A stretch of DNA of 64,000 nt from Heliocidaris erythrogramma (lineage: Eukaryota > Echinodermata > Echinoidea > Camarodonta > Echinometridae): assembly GCA_025617745.1 (NCBI GenBank), contig CM046864.1, positions 28,272,199 to 28,336,198 on the forward strand, read 5' to 3'. Shown one piece after another: positions 32,001 through 43,715 of this stretch. The translations under genes were made by a program, and so were the position numbers. The notes under the pieces are model-generated. The model was not told the origin of the DNA and searched no databases. It was given only the letters and a program-made list of their open reading frames with translations. Every line of letters starts with the position of its first letter. The stretch's first letter is position 1.

Positions 32001-32090
32001 GTCAGGGGCTATGGAGGGAATAATGTCGCATTTAGATGTTATCTGTTCTATATTCTCTGATATAATCTAATAATCTAGACGGCTTTTCGA
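29080..32090 (-). pseudogene. Decayed Tx1/L1-like LINE ORF2
   Basis: A minus-strand relative of the 18-22 kb LINE in several open pieces. SSKSRLDY (endonuclease, about 32,070-32,095) comes first, then the linker at 31,535-31,909, reverse transcriptase at 30,435-31,130 (NYRPISLLN, AIDFEKAFDS, RGVRQGDPLSPY, YADD) and a C-terminal part at 29,080-29,769 with CSYCEHFEETYQHVFFEC (zinc knuckle). Frameshifts separate the pieces and the endonuclease start is missing, so it is 5'-truncated and dead although the YADD survives. Confidence 0.88.
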
Positions 32091-32099
32091 AGAAACAAC

Positions 32100-33039
32100 T
32101 TCACAGTCCTCTACCCCAAAGAAAAAAAAGAGAAAAAAAAACAAACAAAAATAAAAACAAACAAACATAGAAAGACAACATGAAACAGACCAACAGAGTT
32201 CGCGTAGCGAACTATGCAAGATGACAAGACTAACTGCCTTAGCAAACGTTGCGTGGCAGTCCCCTCCCATTCCCCCCTAAAGACATGGTAATGATCAACG
32301 ATTTTCCGTTTTCTATAATATCATAACATTACTTTTTATCTTCCAGCATTAAAACTTAGAACAAAAAAAAAATAAAATTCAACTTCAGACCTTCCATATC
32401 TGGTCATATAGGGGATCCGGAACAAAAACATTTCCTCTCATATACATTATAATAATGCCATAGCCCTTTTTGTCTTCGAACATGAAAGAAAGAAAAAAAA
32501 TCTGACTTTCAGTATTCTTTCTAATCTACAAGCATAAAAGCAGCTTAAAACAATGCTGACCCCATAGTCATAAAAATGCATATTCTTTTCTTTTTTTTCT
32601 GCGGACTATTAAGCAAGGGCCCTTAAAAAAACAAAAACCTTTAGAAAATCTTCTCCTGTAACTGCCTATACATACATTATGATAAGCACGGCCTGACTTT
32701 ATTCCCACTCTCTCTCTCTCCCTCCCTACCCTCAGCCAACAACAAAACCCCCGCAACTCCCAGCAATATATAAGATACCACTTCCGATTTTTTTTTTCTT
32801 CAATACTTTCCGTTCTAAGCTGCAACAACCTAACAAAAGAGCCGGTGCTGATCATACTTCACATTACCACATTGCAAAGAGCCGACTGGGTTTTCAATTT
32901 TCTAAAAATAATCAGATTGACAGTGAGAGAGAGAGAGAAAGAACCACAACTACATAACCTAACCTATGTTAAGGGTAGATATCCATAAACATCTCGTATA
33001 CCTGAATCAGGAAGCTGCTGATATGGGAAGATTATCGAC
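32100..33039. other. A-rich spacer between LINEs
   Basis: 32,115-32,175 is an A-rich run of AAACAAACA type, similar to the C-terminal/3' region of the intact LINE (18,810-18,870). The rest shows no gene. A GA microsatellite sits at about 32,923-32,941. Confidence 0.45.
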
Positions 33040-35530
33040 ATCCCATAAACAAGGTGTAATCACGTTGATTGAAAAAGAAGATAAAAATCCATTATAATTT
33101 ATATTAAAAATTATAGACCGATCACATTATTAAATGCAGACTACAAGATACTTGCAAAGGTTATGGCAACCCGAATTAAAGATGTTTTTAATGAAATCAT
33201 TTATTAAGATCAAGTGGGTTACATGAAAAACAGATATATTGGAGAAGCAATACGTTTGATAGACGATATGAATTTTCATAGTATTAATGATTGTGAGCAA
33301 GATATTTTTTTAATTGCAGTTGATTTTGAAAAGACTTTTGGCTCTGTTTCCCACAGTTTCCTTTTCAAAGTTCTAGAATTATTTGGTTTTGGTCCGTCTT
33401 TTTGTTCATGGGTTAAAACAATGTACAATTTGGAATCAGTAGTTGCGTTATGAATGGAGGTTTCTCGACCGGATATTTTAATATTAAGGGAGGGGTGAGG
33501 CAAGGTGACCCATTTTCTCCATTATCATGATAATGTAATCAAAGGTACAGAGTTTGGTGATTTTGAAATTCGACAAGTCTTCTACGCTGATGACATGACT
33601 TTATTTGTTAAAAATTAAAGTTCCTTTTTGAGAATAAAAAAATATTTTCCAGGCTTTTTCTGAATTAAGTGGTCTAAAATATAATATTGAAAAAACAAAC
33701 ATCATGAGGTTAGGAAAAGCATAGGGGGTTCACAAACATTTCCTATGGGAAATAGATTAACAGAAATGAAAATTGTAGGAGACAGTGTATTTTTCATTAG
33801 ATATAAAAATTAGGGAGGAACTTAACTATAAAGAGATACTTAGTAAAATAAAAAAAGACTTTTGGGATGGTGGAAGCAAAGGGATTTGACCGTGATGGGG
33901 AAAATTCATCTACTTAAAACGTTTGCTCTGTCAAAACTGAATTATGTTTCTTCAGCTTTAGTTGTTCCGAAATGGGTGGTAGCTGAAGTTAAGAAATTAT
34001 GTGTTGAATTAACATGGAATAGGAAGGATCGTATAAAAAGAGCAATCTGCTACCAAGACTATGATAATGGAGGTTTAAGAATGATCAATTTTGAATTATT
34101 TGTGAAAAATCAAAGGCTTATGTGGTTAAAGAGACTTCTATATGGAGAAAGGAATATGGGATGGAAACTGTATTTTGACCATAGCTTTAAGATATTAGAG
34201 GGAAGATTTATTTCCCTTTGCAACTATGACGTGAAACAATTTACAATTAAAACACCAATATTTTATTTAGAAATGTTAAAAGCATGGCAAGATATGGAGA
34301 GCTGCAGGAATATTCAAGACGGGAAAAATAATCCAATAATCTTTTATAACAAAAATTACCTTCGTAAAAGTAAAATGATTTTTCGTGAAGATTTCTATAA
34401 GAAAGATATCTATTCAGTTAATCACATTTTCGATAAGAATCAAATCAGACCACTTCAGAATTTAGGTCTGTGTAGTGAAAATATAGCTAATATTTGGGAA
34501 ATATGTAATATAATTTTAGAGAGCGGAAAATATGACGGGGGTCAGACAACTGCTGCTCAGTAGATGTACGAGACTACAACATTACCTTAAAGATATTTGG
34601 AAATATGATCTTACTGAGAGATGTATCATCTAGAAAGGTGTAGGATCATTTTATTACAGCTTTGCAACATTCATACACTTTACGAATTCGGGATGGTCAA
34701 AATAATTCAGCTACAAATTTTTCAAAAAAGGAAATAAAAGATATTTTTGTAAGACCCAGAATCACAACACTTTTATTAAAAGTTAAGGAATTTCAGTACA
34801 AATTACTCCACGGAGCAATTTATACAAAAGAACATCTGTTAAGATTTGGCTTTGTTGAAAATGACCAGTGCTCTTTTTGTAGACAAATGAATGAGTCATT
34901 TGTGGCAGGGAGTGATAGAGAGATTAGGGTTAGTGGAACTACAAAACGTACAGTGGGAAACTATTCATTTTGGTATGATGGGAAATTCATTTAGGATTAA
35001 GTGCTGCAATACACTATTTTTTATAATCAAGTATATCATACTTCGTTCACGTTCAGAGGGCGCAATTCCCAAACTAGATAACTTGTTTAAAATAATATTG
35101 GAATATAGGGATGAGGAAAAGGAGTTAGCTATAAAAAGAAACAAGTTAGGTAAACATCTACAAAAATGGGAAAGCATTGAACCAGTGTCTGGCCATTTAT
35201 CTTTTAATTCATCAAGACTGATGGCAGTCGGTGTGTAAAGTGTGTGTATGTGTGCAGGTGTCTATAGTGTGTGTAGGTGTTCATGAATTAAGTTTACTGG
35301 AAAAGAATATTTTGTTATCAGTTAAGTGGAAAAAGAATCGCATTTTGAAGAATAAGTTAAATTTTTGTGATGGGATCAGAATAACAAATTATGGAAATAT
35401 TCATGGGATAGGGGTGTGCTTTTGGTTTTGGTTTATGTATGTACTTTTGTTGGGGTTTCTTTGTTTGTTTATATTGATTTATGTGTATTGATGTATTTTC
35501 AATGAAATCTCTAATAAAAACATGGAAAAA
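33040..35530 (+). pseudogene. Decayed Tx1/L1-like LINE, 3' part
   Basis: Starts within the reverse transcriptase (QGVITLIEKE, then NYRPITLLNADYKIL) and shows DQVGYMKN, IAVDFEKTF, GGVRQGDPFSP and FYADDMTLFV with stops and shifts between. The thumb/C-terminal part is open at 33,862-34,563. CSFCRQMNES near 34,865 marks the damaged zinc knuckle. It ends with AATAAAA and an A-rich tail near 35,512-35,531. It is 5'-truncated and inactive. The tail abuts zinc-finger sequence, so the LINE landed in or next to a zinc-finger remnant. Confidence 0.88.
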
Positions 35531-35532
35531 AA

Positions 35533-35906
35533 GTACATGAGCCCTATGGAGGAACCCTTTGTGGCAAATGGGACACTTATGGGGCTTTTCTCCATGCTGT
35601 TTTTTTTTTTAACTTGTTCTTTACGACTATTCTTGTTTAAGAATCACAGACAGAACAATGATGGAGCCCTACTCCCAAGTATGTCCTCATATGATTGAAA
35701 AGAAGAGATTCTTCAGAGTATCCTTTGTCGCAAAGGAAACATCGATATACCTTTACTCCAATGTCGGTTTTCAAATGTTCTACTAGATCATCCATTTGAG
35801 TATTAAAGCCCCGGTTGCAGTCAGTACATTGAAAAGGTTTCTCATCAGGGTAGGTTCTTTGATGTAGTGTGACCACTAGCCTAGACAGGGGGCAACGGGG
35901 GACCAT
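35533..35906 (-). pseudogene. Broken C2H2 zinc-finger gene
   Basis: 35,637-35,906 reads EKPFQCTDCNRGF...LVEHLKTD then YRCFLCDKGYSEESLLFNHM and HHCSVCDS. In both fingers the last zinc ligand is gone (His to Asp, and His to Tyr), and a stop follows CDS. After a poly-T (about 35,601-35,612) a further finger start, QHGEKPHKCPICHKGF, appears at 35,540-35,599 in another frame and is cut by the LINE tail at about 35,532. It was a poly-finger DNA-binding protein and is now non-functional. Confidence 0.8.
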
Positions 35907-35929
35907 GGTCCCCTATTCAGCCACAAAAA

Positions 35930-36720
35930 AAAATCGAGAGCGAAAAAGCGGGAGAAGTGAGAGAAAAGGGCTAAAAGGCGCTACAAGCCGTTATCTGGCT
36001 CTCAAAATTTGCTAAGTTTTCGCGCTTCGCTTCACCATGGGTGTCGATCCCGGGGGGATGGGGGTTTAAACAAAAATTGAGGTGGGATGGCCTGTATTAT
36101 CACCGCCTCCCCAATATTTTAGAATACAATAAATAAGAATTATGATAACTTAAAACTAATAATTATCCAAACTCATGATGTTTGATCTTGAAATACCCTC
36201 ACAATTTTTAATGATTAGAAGTAAGGAAATAAGAAATGCCATAATTTCAATGCGAAAATACTGAAGAAAAATCGTACGCTCGCATTGTTATTCTCAATTA
36301 AAGTGTTCCGTCAATTGGTGTAGATCCGTGCATTCCTTCTTTTCATTAAAAACCATTTTGGGATGCTTTAAAATGCAAGTCTTATAGACAGTATTGCTTT
36401 CAAATAATTGAAAAGCAGTCACTCGAACTATAACTTTCGGCCAAAAAAAAAAAAAATGATTGTTACCAGGTATTATCTTTCTCTTAAATTTGCTAAAACG
36501 TCAGCGCTTTCGCGCCTCGCGTGGGAAGGGGGAAACTCCCCTGTCCTGAACCCATCCCTGTTCCATACTGTGCAGTATTGCGTCCAAATAATTGAAAAGC
36601 AGTCCGGGCAACGAACTAACTCTCCACCTAAAAAGGGGCTTCGAGCTGTTATCTTTCTCTCAAATGCGCTATAAAGCGTCAAAGCCTTCACGCTTCGTGC
36701 GGGGGGGGGGGGGGGGGGGG
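35930..36720. repeat. Three diverged copies of a GCGC-rich unit
   Basis: Units at about 35,980-36,040, 36,465-36,530 and 36,645-36,700 share TTATCTTTCTCTCAAAT, TGCTAAA...GTCA and GCGCTTCGCGC-like blocks followed by G runs. Between them, ATTGAAAAGCAGTC occurs twice (about 36,409 and 36,590). No coding content is recognised. Confidence 0.6.
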
Positions 36721-36737
36721 ACTCAACCCCGCCCTGC

Positions 36738-37066
36738 ACCTTGACCCCTCAAGGTCGTGGTCAAAAATGGCGCCTAAAATGAATACTAGCTTTTTGACGA
36801 ACTGAAAGTGGCCCAAAATCGAAAAATTTTCGATCCCTGCCTGGCGCCCACGGTCCCCGATCTAATGCCATGATGACCTTGACCTTGACCCCTCAAGGTC
36901 ACGGTCAAAATCCAAAATCCACGGTCAAAATCCAAAATTTTCGATTTTGGGCCACTTTCAGTTCGTCAAAAAGCTAGTATTCATTTTTGGCGCCATTTTT
37001 GACCATGATGTCGAGGGGTCAAGGTCAAGGTCGTCATGGCATCAGATCGGGGACCGTGGGCGCCAG
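36738..37066. repeat. Palindrome carrying TCAAGGTCA motifs
   Basis: Left arm (about 36,738-36,905) and right arm (about 36,908-37,066) are inverted copies sharing AATGAATACTAGCTTTTTGA, GGCGCCCACGGTCCCCGAT and TTTTCGATTTTGGGCCACTT or their complements. Several TGACCTTGACC/TCAAGGTCA elements occur (about 36,738-36,760, 36,870-36,905 and 37,012-37,035). These match extended half-sites bound by SF-1/ERR-type nuclear receptors; binding is not shown. Confidence 0.8.
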
Positions 37067-37371
37067 GCATACGTCGAAAAAAAAATCCGATTTTACGCAT
37101 TTTTGAATATCAAATGAATATCGAATAACGAATAACGAATATCAAAACAACTTCACACATCTAGTAAGAAAAACCATATACACATAATACATGTATGTGT
37201 ATTAAGTATAATTAAAAAGATGTCTTGGTTGAAAGGTTTTGTTTATGTTCTGTTTAGACACAGGCAGAAAACGAAATGCTGTACAATTGTTATGGACTTA
37301 TACTTAGGCTAAGAGCTAATTTGATAATGTTTAAGATTTCTTCTAAAAGATTTAAGAGAGGAAGCTTGCTT

Positions 37372-37630
37372 TTAATTGATATCAAGATGATTCCAATGGA
37401 AGGGCCCAGTGTAGATTAATGTTTTCTGGGCAAAGTGAGTACGAAGGAGTGGTAAATGAAAGAAAGATGATTTTCGTGTAGAATGCCTATGCATTCCATC
37501 ATTCGTTTGAAACATTGATTGTAAAACCTGAGGCAATTCATGAATTTGTGCTTGATACACAAAACTGCCAAACTGGTAATAAAACAAATCGTTTAGTCTC
37601 AACGCTTTATTTTCAAAGAATAAATAATAA
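37372..37630 (-). pseudogene. CR1/Jockey-like LINE C-terminal fragment
   Basis: The minus-strand frame ends LRLNDLFYYQFGSFVYQ...RHSTRKSSFFHLPLLRT...LIYTGPFHWNHLDIN. This is the typical C-terminus of CR1/Jockey-group reverse-transcriptase proteins (the Y-x-G-x-x-x-WN region) and parallels the frame at 43.7-44.0 kb. Only this end survives. The open frame continues upstream through unrelated minisatellite DNA. Confidence 0.65.
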
Positions 37631-37639
37631 ATAATATCT

Positions 37640-38200
37640 GTAAGTGCATCATAGAAACCGGTTTGACCTCGATCATTGTGCTTTATCTTTAAGTGCATCA
37701 TAGATCCCAAGTCGACATCCCCCATCACTGGTTCTAATCCTCGCTTCATGAAACCTTGTTATTGCAATCTCTTTATACATTTATGATAGACCCTATTTCT
37801 CAATCAGTTCTTAACCCGCTGCTTACGGTAACCGGGTGGCGCCAATATCAAACCTATCATGGGTATAAGAGAATTCCGTATTGAGTGGGTTAATCTCCTT
37901 AATCTCCTTATGTTCGTCATCGACACTAGTTCGATCCCCTTCCTCCGTACTGTGCTTATCTTTAAGTACATCATAAACCACAGTTTGACTCCCCCAATTA
38001 TACTGCACAATCTCTTGAAGTTCACCATAGACCCTAATTCAACACATCGTAAACCAAAGATCGACTTTGCCCCTCCACAGGGCTTAAATGTCAAGTCCAT
38101 AATTAAGGGAACCCAGTTCATTTGTTTCCACTGTGCTTTATTTATAATTAAGCGAATCATAGACCCTAGTCCGACTGCCTCCTTCACTGTTCTTGTCTTT
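37640..38200. repeat. Degenerate ~60-bp minisatellite
   Basis: Units contain CTTTATCTTTAAGTGCATCA, ATAGACCCTAGTYCGACT and CCCCCATCACTGTTCT-like blocks, near 37,681, 37,957, 38,013 and 38,135. A further unit lies at about 39,125-39,180, directly beyond the stop codon of the lectin exon. Confidence 0.65.
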
Positions 38201-38206
38201 TAATAA

Positions 38207-38609
38207 AGGGAAAGTCCACCTTGATTATAAGTTGGTTTAAAAGAAGCAGAAAAATGAAAGCAACAGATCGGTGTATATTTGAGCACAATACGATAAAAAG
38301 TTTTAATCGATCGAATAGAAATTGGCAACTCGTATCTTGCGAGCTCCTCCCCATTTGCCTTCGATCAAAAAAAAAATTCCATTTTCTCTAAAGATAATAT
38401 TCAAACATACATGCACCTAAGATATAATCATTACTTGTATGCTTATTCCTTCATCAGAAACTTTTAAAAATGGGAATTAATTATTTTGGGGTTACTGGGC
38501 TAAAGGGAGAGGAGCTCGCAAGATACGTCACGGAGTTCCCGATTTTTGTTTGATTGATTGCAACTTCAATAATTCATAACTTTAACTGTAATCAGGATGG
38601 ACTTTCCCT
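38207..38609. mobile_element. TTAA-type MITE, AGGGAAAGTCCA ends
   Basis: A 403-base fold-back with outer inverted repeats AGGGAAAGTCCACCTTGATT and its near complement, and inner repeats TATCTTGCGAGCTCCTCC / GAGGAGCTCGCAAGATA. The right flank is TTAA (38,610-38,613); the left flank is ATAA, one change from TTAA. Confidence 0.8.
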
Positions 38610-38619
38610 TTAAGTGTAT

Positions 38620-39199
38620 AGGTCGACCCTTCTTCGCTCATCTTTCAAGGTAAGCCCTCAAAATTTTCGTCAGATTTCTTGGACTAATTGCTGATAATAG
38701 CAGGATATACCAGCAATACTAACATACCGTGAAGATTTTGTCTCCTAAAGTTTAGTATTAAACAAATGAGAGGCAAAAAAAAATATATATTTAATAAAGT
38801 GTGCCAGGCACGTAAATTCCAAACAACGGCAGCATTCACTATGTACAATACACACACGTGTAAAACCAATGATTATACTATACATACAGTCATATGCTAT
38901 CTCTGTGCGAAGCCCCAACAATGTTATGCGGGGATCAGTCGGGGTAAAAAGGTCCTAGCGCATGGCCATGATCTAGCGTTCCTTACAGTTATTTACCCTG
39001 GAAATCATAGATGGAATACCAAATGATCTCTTACCGACATCTTTTGATACAAGGAGAACAAAATGAGACTATATTTAGTTACACGCGTTTCTTTCAAATT
39101 TCCTTTTTGCTACCAATATTGTACATAAGCTTTTTAAACGTTCATCATCGACCCTTGTTCGACTTCCTCCATAGCTAGTATTATTCACTTGGTATTGCA
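38620..39199. other. No gene seen; lectin 3' flank
   Basis: AT-rich DNA downstream (in the minus sense) of the lectin stop codon. One minisatellite unit sits at 39,125-39,180. I did not find a clear AATAAA on the minus strand close to the stop. Confidence 0.4.
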
Positions 39200-39457
39200 T
39201 TACAACTGTGGTGCAACTGAAATGGTGGCCCCCTGACAGATATATGACATTTTTTCTGTACATAGAGCTTCCTTCCAGGTGCTCCCATAGGATTGAAGAT
39301 ATGCGCAGTGTTCAGCTCCGTCCACCTTGTCCTGTTCTCCTGGTGCCCAGTTCGCGAAGTCATCAACGGGTGTCCCGTCGATCCACACGAAAGGTTCCGA
39401 GGCATCTTGGTTGGGCTGGTAGAGGCCTATCCAAAACCCTAAGCCCGTATGCTGAAC
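39200..39457 (-). CDS. C-type lectin, terminal exon
   Basis: An 85-codon exon completing a C-type lectin-like domain (CTLD). Acceptor CCACTTTACAG|GTT precedes it and it begins in phase 0. The domain core GFWIGL is followed by FVWIDGTP and NWAPGEQD, then Cys130, Cys145 and the closing SYIC (Cys153), with a 10-residue tail and TAA. Numbering assumes joining to 55,996-56,232. The usual calcium/sugar motif EPN or QPD is replaced by EQD, so the cis-proline is absent, and the WND motif is WKE. Canonical calcium-dependent sugar binding is therefore doubtful. The frame is otherwise intact, and the phase and sequence fit the upstream exon. Confidence 0.85.
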   Translation of the reverse strand, partial: VQHTGLGFWIGLYQPNQDASEPFVWIDGTPVDDFANWAPGEQDKVDGAEHCAYLQSYGSTWKEALCTEKMSYICQGATISVAPQL

Positions 39458-39594
39458 CTGTAAAGTGGAAAAAACCGAAACATGTGTGAAGAGAAAGAGG
39501 CAACTCTCCATAAACAAATTAGCAGCTGGTATAAATGGGAATGAGGCTACGATGCGTAAATAAGACCATATTTTATTATGATAATAATCAAATT

Positions 39595-39800
39595 TTGCGG
39601 TCTAGTGCATAACGTCACCTTATTGTATATCACAAGGTATGGGGTTTGAACATCAACCTGACATTAAGATCCTTTGCCAAGGCATTAATATTCACTTTCC
39701 ACTCTCCGCCTAGGCGTAAATGGTACCTGATATGGTTGCGCCCTAGATATTCTGGCGGCTCAGCTATAACCAGGGTAATGATTGTGGGGAGGGGGTGGGG
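39595..39800 (+). repeat. tRNA-derived SINE, degraded
   Basis: CACAAGGTATGGGGTTTGAAC looks like a B-box region. It is followed by CCTTTGCCAAGGCATT and AAATGGTACCTGATATGGTT, the order seen in the SINE at 48.2 kb. It lies in the long lectin intron just upstream (minus sense) of the last exon and is followed by a G run at 39,796. Confidence 0.55.
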
Positions 39801-40303
39801 GGGGGGGGGTCGAAAGCCTCTTTGGCCCCTTTGATTTTTAACGAGTCCTTGGGCAACCGTAGACACCTATTCCCCATTTGACAATTTTTTTGGTGATTTT
39901 TCTCTGGTAGCTAGGACCCTCAGATTTCAGAATCTGCCTGTTTTCCACAAGGTGGATGGTGGCAGTAACCATGGTAACACATTGGGAAATACTGGAATTT
40001 AGAAAACACCGAATATTTGTTATCAAACAGCTTGAAATTATAAGGTAAGCTCCTAATATATCGTTAATCAAGCTGCCTGATTAATTGTAACCAAATCTGA
40101 GTTATTTAATGTCTCGGTCATGTAAAACAGATGGTCGTTGCTATGGAAAGAAATCTTACAGTTATTGCTAAATTAAGATTATAATTTTAAAATTATTTTT
40201 CAATTTGAACTTGACAATCAGCTGGTTATTAGGATAATAGGCACATTTTATATTTCAAACTATTATTTTTGACTTGCAATGTGGAAAATTGCCTGGAGGT
40301 TAA

Positions 40304-40920
40304 AGGGGAATTAATCTCATAATATAAATGTGCTTATATTCAAAGATGTAATCTATTCCTTCTTGTTGTCCGACGTAGTTTTGCATTAAATTATACGAAA
40401 TGGCTATAAAATCAAGATTTTCTCAGCAAGATTTATTGTCTGCTAGCGAAACCCGGGGGCTGCCATTTTCTTGATGTGTACATAAAGATATGTTTAATAC
40501 GAATGCAAAATTGTATTTATTCCTGATACAAAATTCCATTTGAGATTTAAAATATTTAACAGATATATACATATATTCTAAAGACGAACATATGTTTTAT
40601 ATTTCTTTGAAAATTACGACTTTACTAAATATAAATCTATTTTTTTGGTACTATGACGTACGCGACGGAGCGAATTAATTCAAATTTATGCCAGATGACT
40701 CTCCCGAGCGTCAATAGTGACAAAATATGCATTCACCTGCTTTGAAATAATGGACTTCAAAAGTCAGAATGCGCGTTGTATAAATTATGTTCTGCTATGC
40801 CGGGCAATCCCAAGAAAACGATTTTTAGTTATTTTATTTCTAAAGTGATACAGGTCAATGATTACGAATATATTACACCTTTGAACATTAGTACATTTAT
40901 ATTATAGTGTTAATTCTCCT
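40304..40920. mobile_element. TTAA MITE, AGGGGAATTAA ends
   Basis: A 617-base element between TTAA at 40,300-40,303 and TTAA at 40,921-40,924. Ends AGGGGAATTAATCTC and GTGTTAATTCTCCT are near-complementary and extend about 45 bp (ATAATATAAATGT block). No coding sequence inside. Confidence 0.85.
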
Positions 40921-41015
40921 TTAATTAACTGATTGGAAAATGAGAAACACATATACTTTTCAAATCCTGTTAAAAGATAGCGCTATTTAGGAGCTTCAGT
41001 TTACTGTCACTTTAA

Positions 41016-41969
41016 AAGAAGACACCACTGACACATTTTAGTACTTTTACAATTTCTAATGTTATAAAACTAGTCAGATTGACAAAAAAACTCATCGCTC
41101 AGGTCGATAAAATCATAGATCTCGATTTTTAAAAAATAAATATTACAATATCTACTAGTATGAGCCGCAAAAATCTGTTACGTCACTGCAGCACTACTGC
41201 AAAAAACCACGGCAAATCACGGTAATGCCGATATGGAGCAATACACAGATCGCTTTCACAGCGCCTATAAATATGCTATTTGTGAGACAATTATGCATGA
41301 CAAAAAGAAAATGTTAACAGTTTTTTGTATTTTTGAATATTATCTGCTGAAAAAATAAAGTGCTTTAGCAAATTTTTTTTACAATTGATCGAATTAATAA
41401 AATTAAAATTGGCACTACTGTTTGTCATCGTTCGTACGTGCTTCCCATTATTAACGCGTGTACTTTAAGGCACGCGCGGAAAGCTAATGCAGCAAGCTGC
41501 ATTGTTTACGTTCTTACGTTCGCGATATAGATAGCAAGTACGACATTAACATAAATTCCTGGTTAATCTTCAAGTAAAATCTGATCACATTCTTCAACAA
41601 GCTTGTAATCTAAGCTAAGGAGATGAATGAGGGATTTTCTGGGCGAAGAAATGGTCCAGTGGCATATATGACTTTGCTCCTCGTCTTCGCCGTCAAAATG
41701 GTCAAAATGAGCTGTATGCATGCGAATATCGTCTGCTTTTACGGACGCGTAACGCAAACGCATTGTGGTGGAAACTCAAAATGCTGCGATGACGTGACGG
41801 CTTTGGCCGACACGAGCCAATTTGCGTATCGACAGTGGCAAAAACATACTTTTTATATCAAAATATACGCACTTGTAGGCTGTTCAAAAATTACAATTTC
41901 GATACTGATTAGTTCCTAGGGACATGCAGAACAACATATTTTTTCAAAATTTGTCAGTGGTGTCTTCTT
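41016..41969. mobile_element. TTAA MITE, AAGAAGACACCACTGACA ends
   Basis: A 954-base element flanked by TTAA (41,012-41,015 and 41,970-41,973) with terminal inverted repeats AAGAAGACACCACTGACA / TGTCAGTGGTGTCTTCTT, the first about 22 bp nearly perfect. The interior is partly GC-richer (about 41,700-41,850) with no recognisable protein. Confidence 0.85.
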
Positions 41970-42317
41970 TTAAGGGAACAAGGAGCAGTCGGAGTGAAAT
42001 AATCTTACTTTAAAAGGTGTGACGTACATGTACATCATACAAAATATTTTGTTTTCTTACTGATGGTTTCCTATTTCAAGGAGAATTATGATTAATTACA
42101 TAAAGTGCTCCAGAACAATCTATGAACAAAAAAAATTCCGTCTGCGATATAATATCATTATAATGTTTTGTCTCAAACCGATGATTTAGGTCTAGTGGGT
42201 GAGATCACCAGCGACATTGAGCAATTCTTTCAATTGCACTGTGCCATGGACCTGGGTCGTTATGTACACCCCTTCATTATTTATCTCCGATATTTATATA
42301 CAATATAACAGTCTAGA

Positions 42318-42533
42318 CAGTGGCGGCCCCAGGATTTTTAGAGTGGGGGCAAATGGGAGGCAAAAGAAAATGTTGGGGGGGGGGGGCAAGGGCGGACAAA
42401 AAAATTTTCCACCCTTTTATTTTTTTTCACTCCGAAAATTATTGGGGGGGGGGGCAACTGGGGGGGGCAAAGCTTCTGACTGGGGGGGGGGCAAATGCCC
42501 CCCATGCCCCCCCCCCCCTTGGTGCCGCCACTG
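42318..42533. mobile_element. hAT-like MITE, CAGTGGCGGC ends
   Basis: A 216-base element beginning CAGTGGCGGCCCC and ending GGTGCCGCCACTG, flanked by the exact 8-bp duplication AGTCTAGA (42,310-42,317 and 42,534-42,541). The interior is G-rich with several homopolymer runs. Confidence 0.9.
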
Positions 42534-42820
42534 AGTCTAGATATATCTATTATAAGCTCCGTGAGTTATTCAAATATAAATGCCAAAACTTATTCTTTGC
42601 TATAGTAATGATGAAATATCAGGAATGAAAGAAAAATGTGACACGTTATTGTTATTACACAGCGACAGTTATGTTGCAAATAAATTGTCTACCTGTTAAT
42701 TGGAGGCAAAATATAGGTCTTTGAGTTAATAATAGAGCAATATATGTAAGGTTGACATTTCGGAAAATGATATAGGGTTCGTCCTTCCAAAAAAAAGGAT
42801 TCATAATTCAGAAAATGTAA

Positions 42821-43304
42821 TAATGTACCTATACTGAAAGGAGGGGCCAAAACATCTGAGCATATATATATATATATACAATATATATATATGCAGCAAT
42901 GGAAATACCCACATGAGAGTCTACCCGGGGTAGGGCCCCCTCGGGTACACCAAACCCAGGTCGATTCGGGAACTTAAACATTTTACGTATGTTTCTGGGC
43001 ATTTATAACCCAGGATAGATAATACTTCAAACTATTTATATCACAGGTGTCCCAGGTGTTTTAATTTATTGTCAACCCAGAGTAGTATTTGTGGCCATTT
43101 AGTCCACCCAGAATAGATAAGAATCCCAACTGCCTATATCACAATCATCCTGGACACTTTAGCTTATTGTCAACCCAGAGTTGTCTTTGTGTCCATTAAG
43201 TCAACCCAGGGTAGATAGATGCGACAAAAAAAAAAACAGTGAATTGCGCTATTGTCAGCCTTATAATTTTTTCATGTATTTACAGCAAATACAGACATAG
43301 GTAC
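42821..43304. repeat. Segmental duplication A, left part
   Basis: Matches 50,211-50,904 (minus one insertion there). It contains an AT microsatellite, a block with CTACCCGGGGTAGGGCCCCC, and about three units of a ~95-bp tandem repeat with CAACCCAGAGTAG and GGTAGATA motifs. Homology is interrupted at 43,304 by a LINE and resumes at 47,811. Confidence 0.9.
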
Positions 43305-43715
43305 TTTTTTTCGCACTGTTTTATTTCTGCATTTTTCATAAGTACAAAGTAAAGTATATTCTGAATCATAATATCATAATATACATAATCTACGTAATAA
43401 ACATAATATAATTACTTTTGACAAACAGATAAAAATCGACTTGATTGTTTAACAAAATAAGATATAAATATAATAACAAGAATAGTGGGGCGATTCTATG
43501 CTAAGGAGAGTTAAATGATGCAGGAGACCGACATCGTAAGCAAAAGATTGAGATGATGACGGCCTCGGGATAGGAAATGAAAGAAGAAAAATAAAAGAAA
43601 GAGAAGAGAAAGAAGGATGAATATGAATTGAAGGGTAATGTGCAGGTGGCCGTGCAATATGTGAAATGAGTGATTGTACAAAGCCTCTGCTTAATTTGAA
43701 TTTTAATTTGATGCC

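Noticed and set aside
37804-38203. Open frames of 114-127 codons on both strands near 38 kb
   Set aside because: They cover a degenerate 60-bp minisatellite, and the repeat explains the open frames.
42199-42628. Gly-rich frames near 42.3 kb
   Set aside because: They are translations of the G-run interior of the hAT-like MITE at 42,318-42,533.
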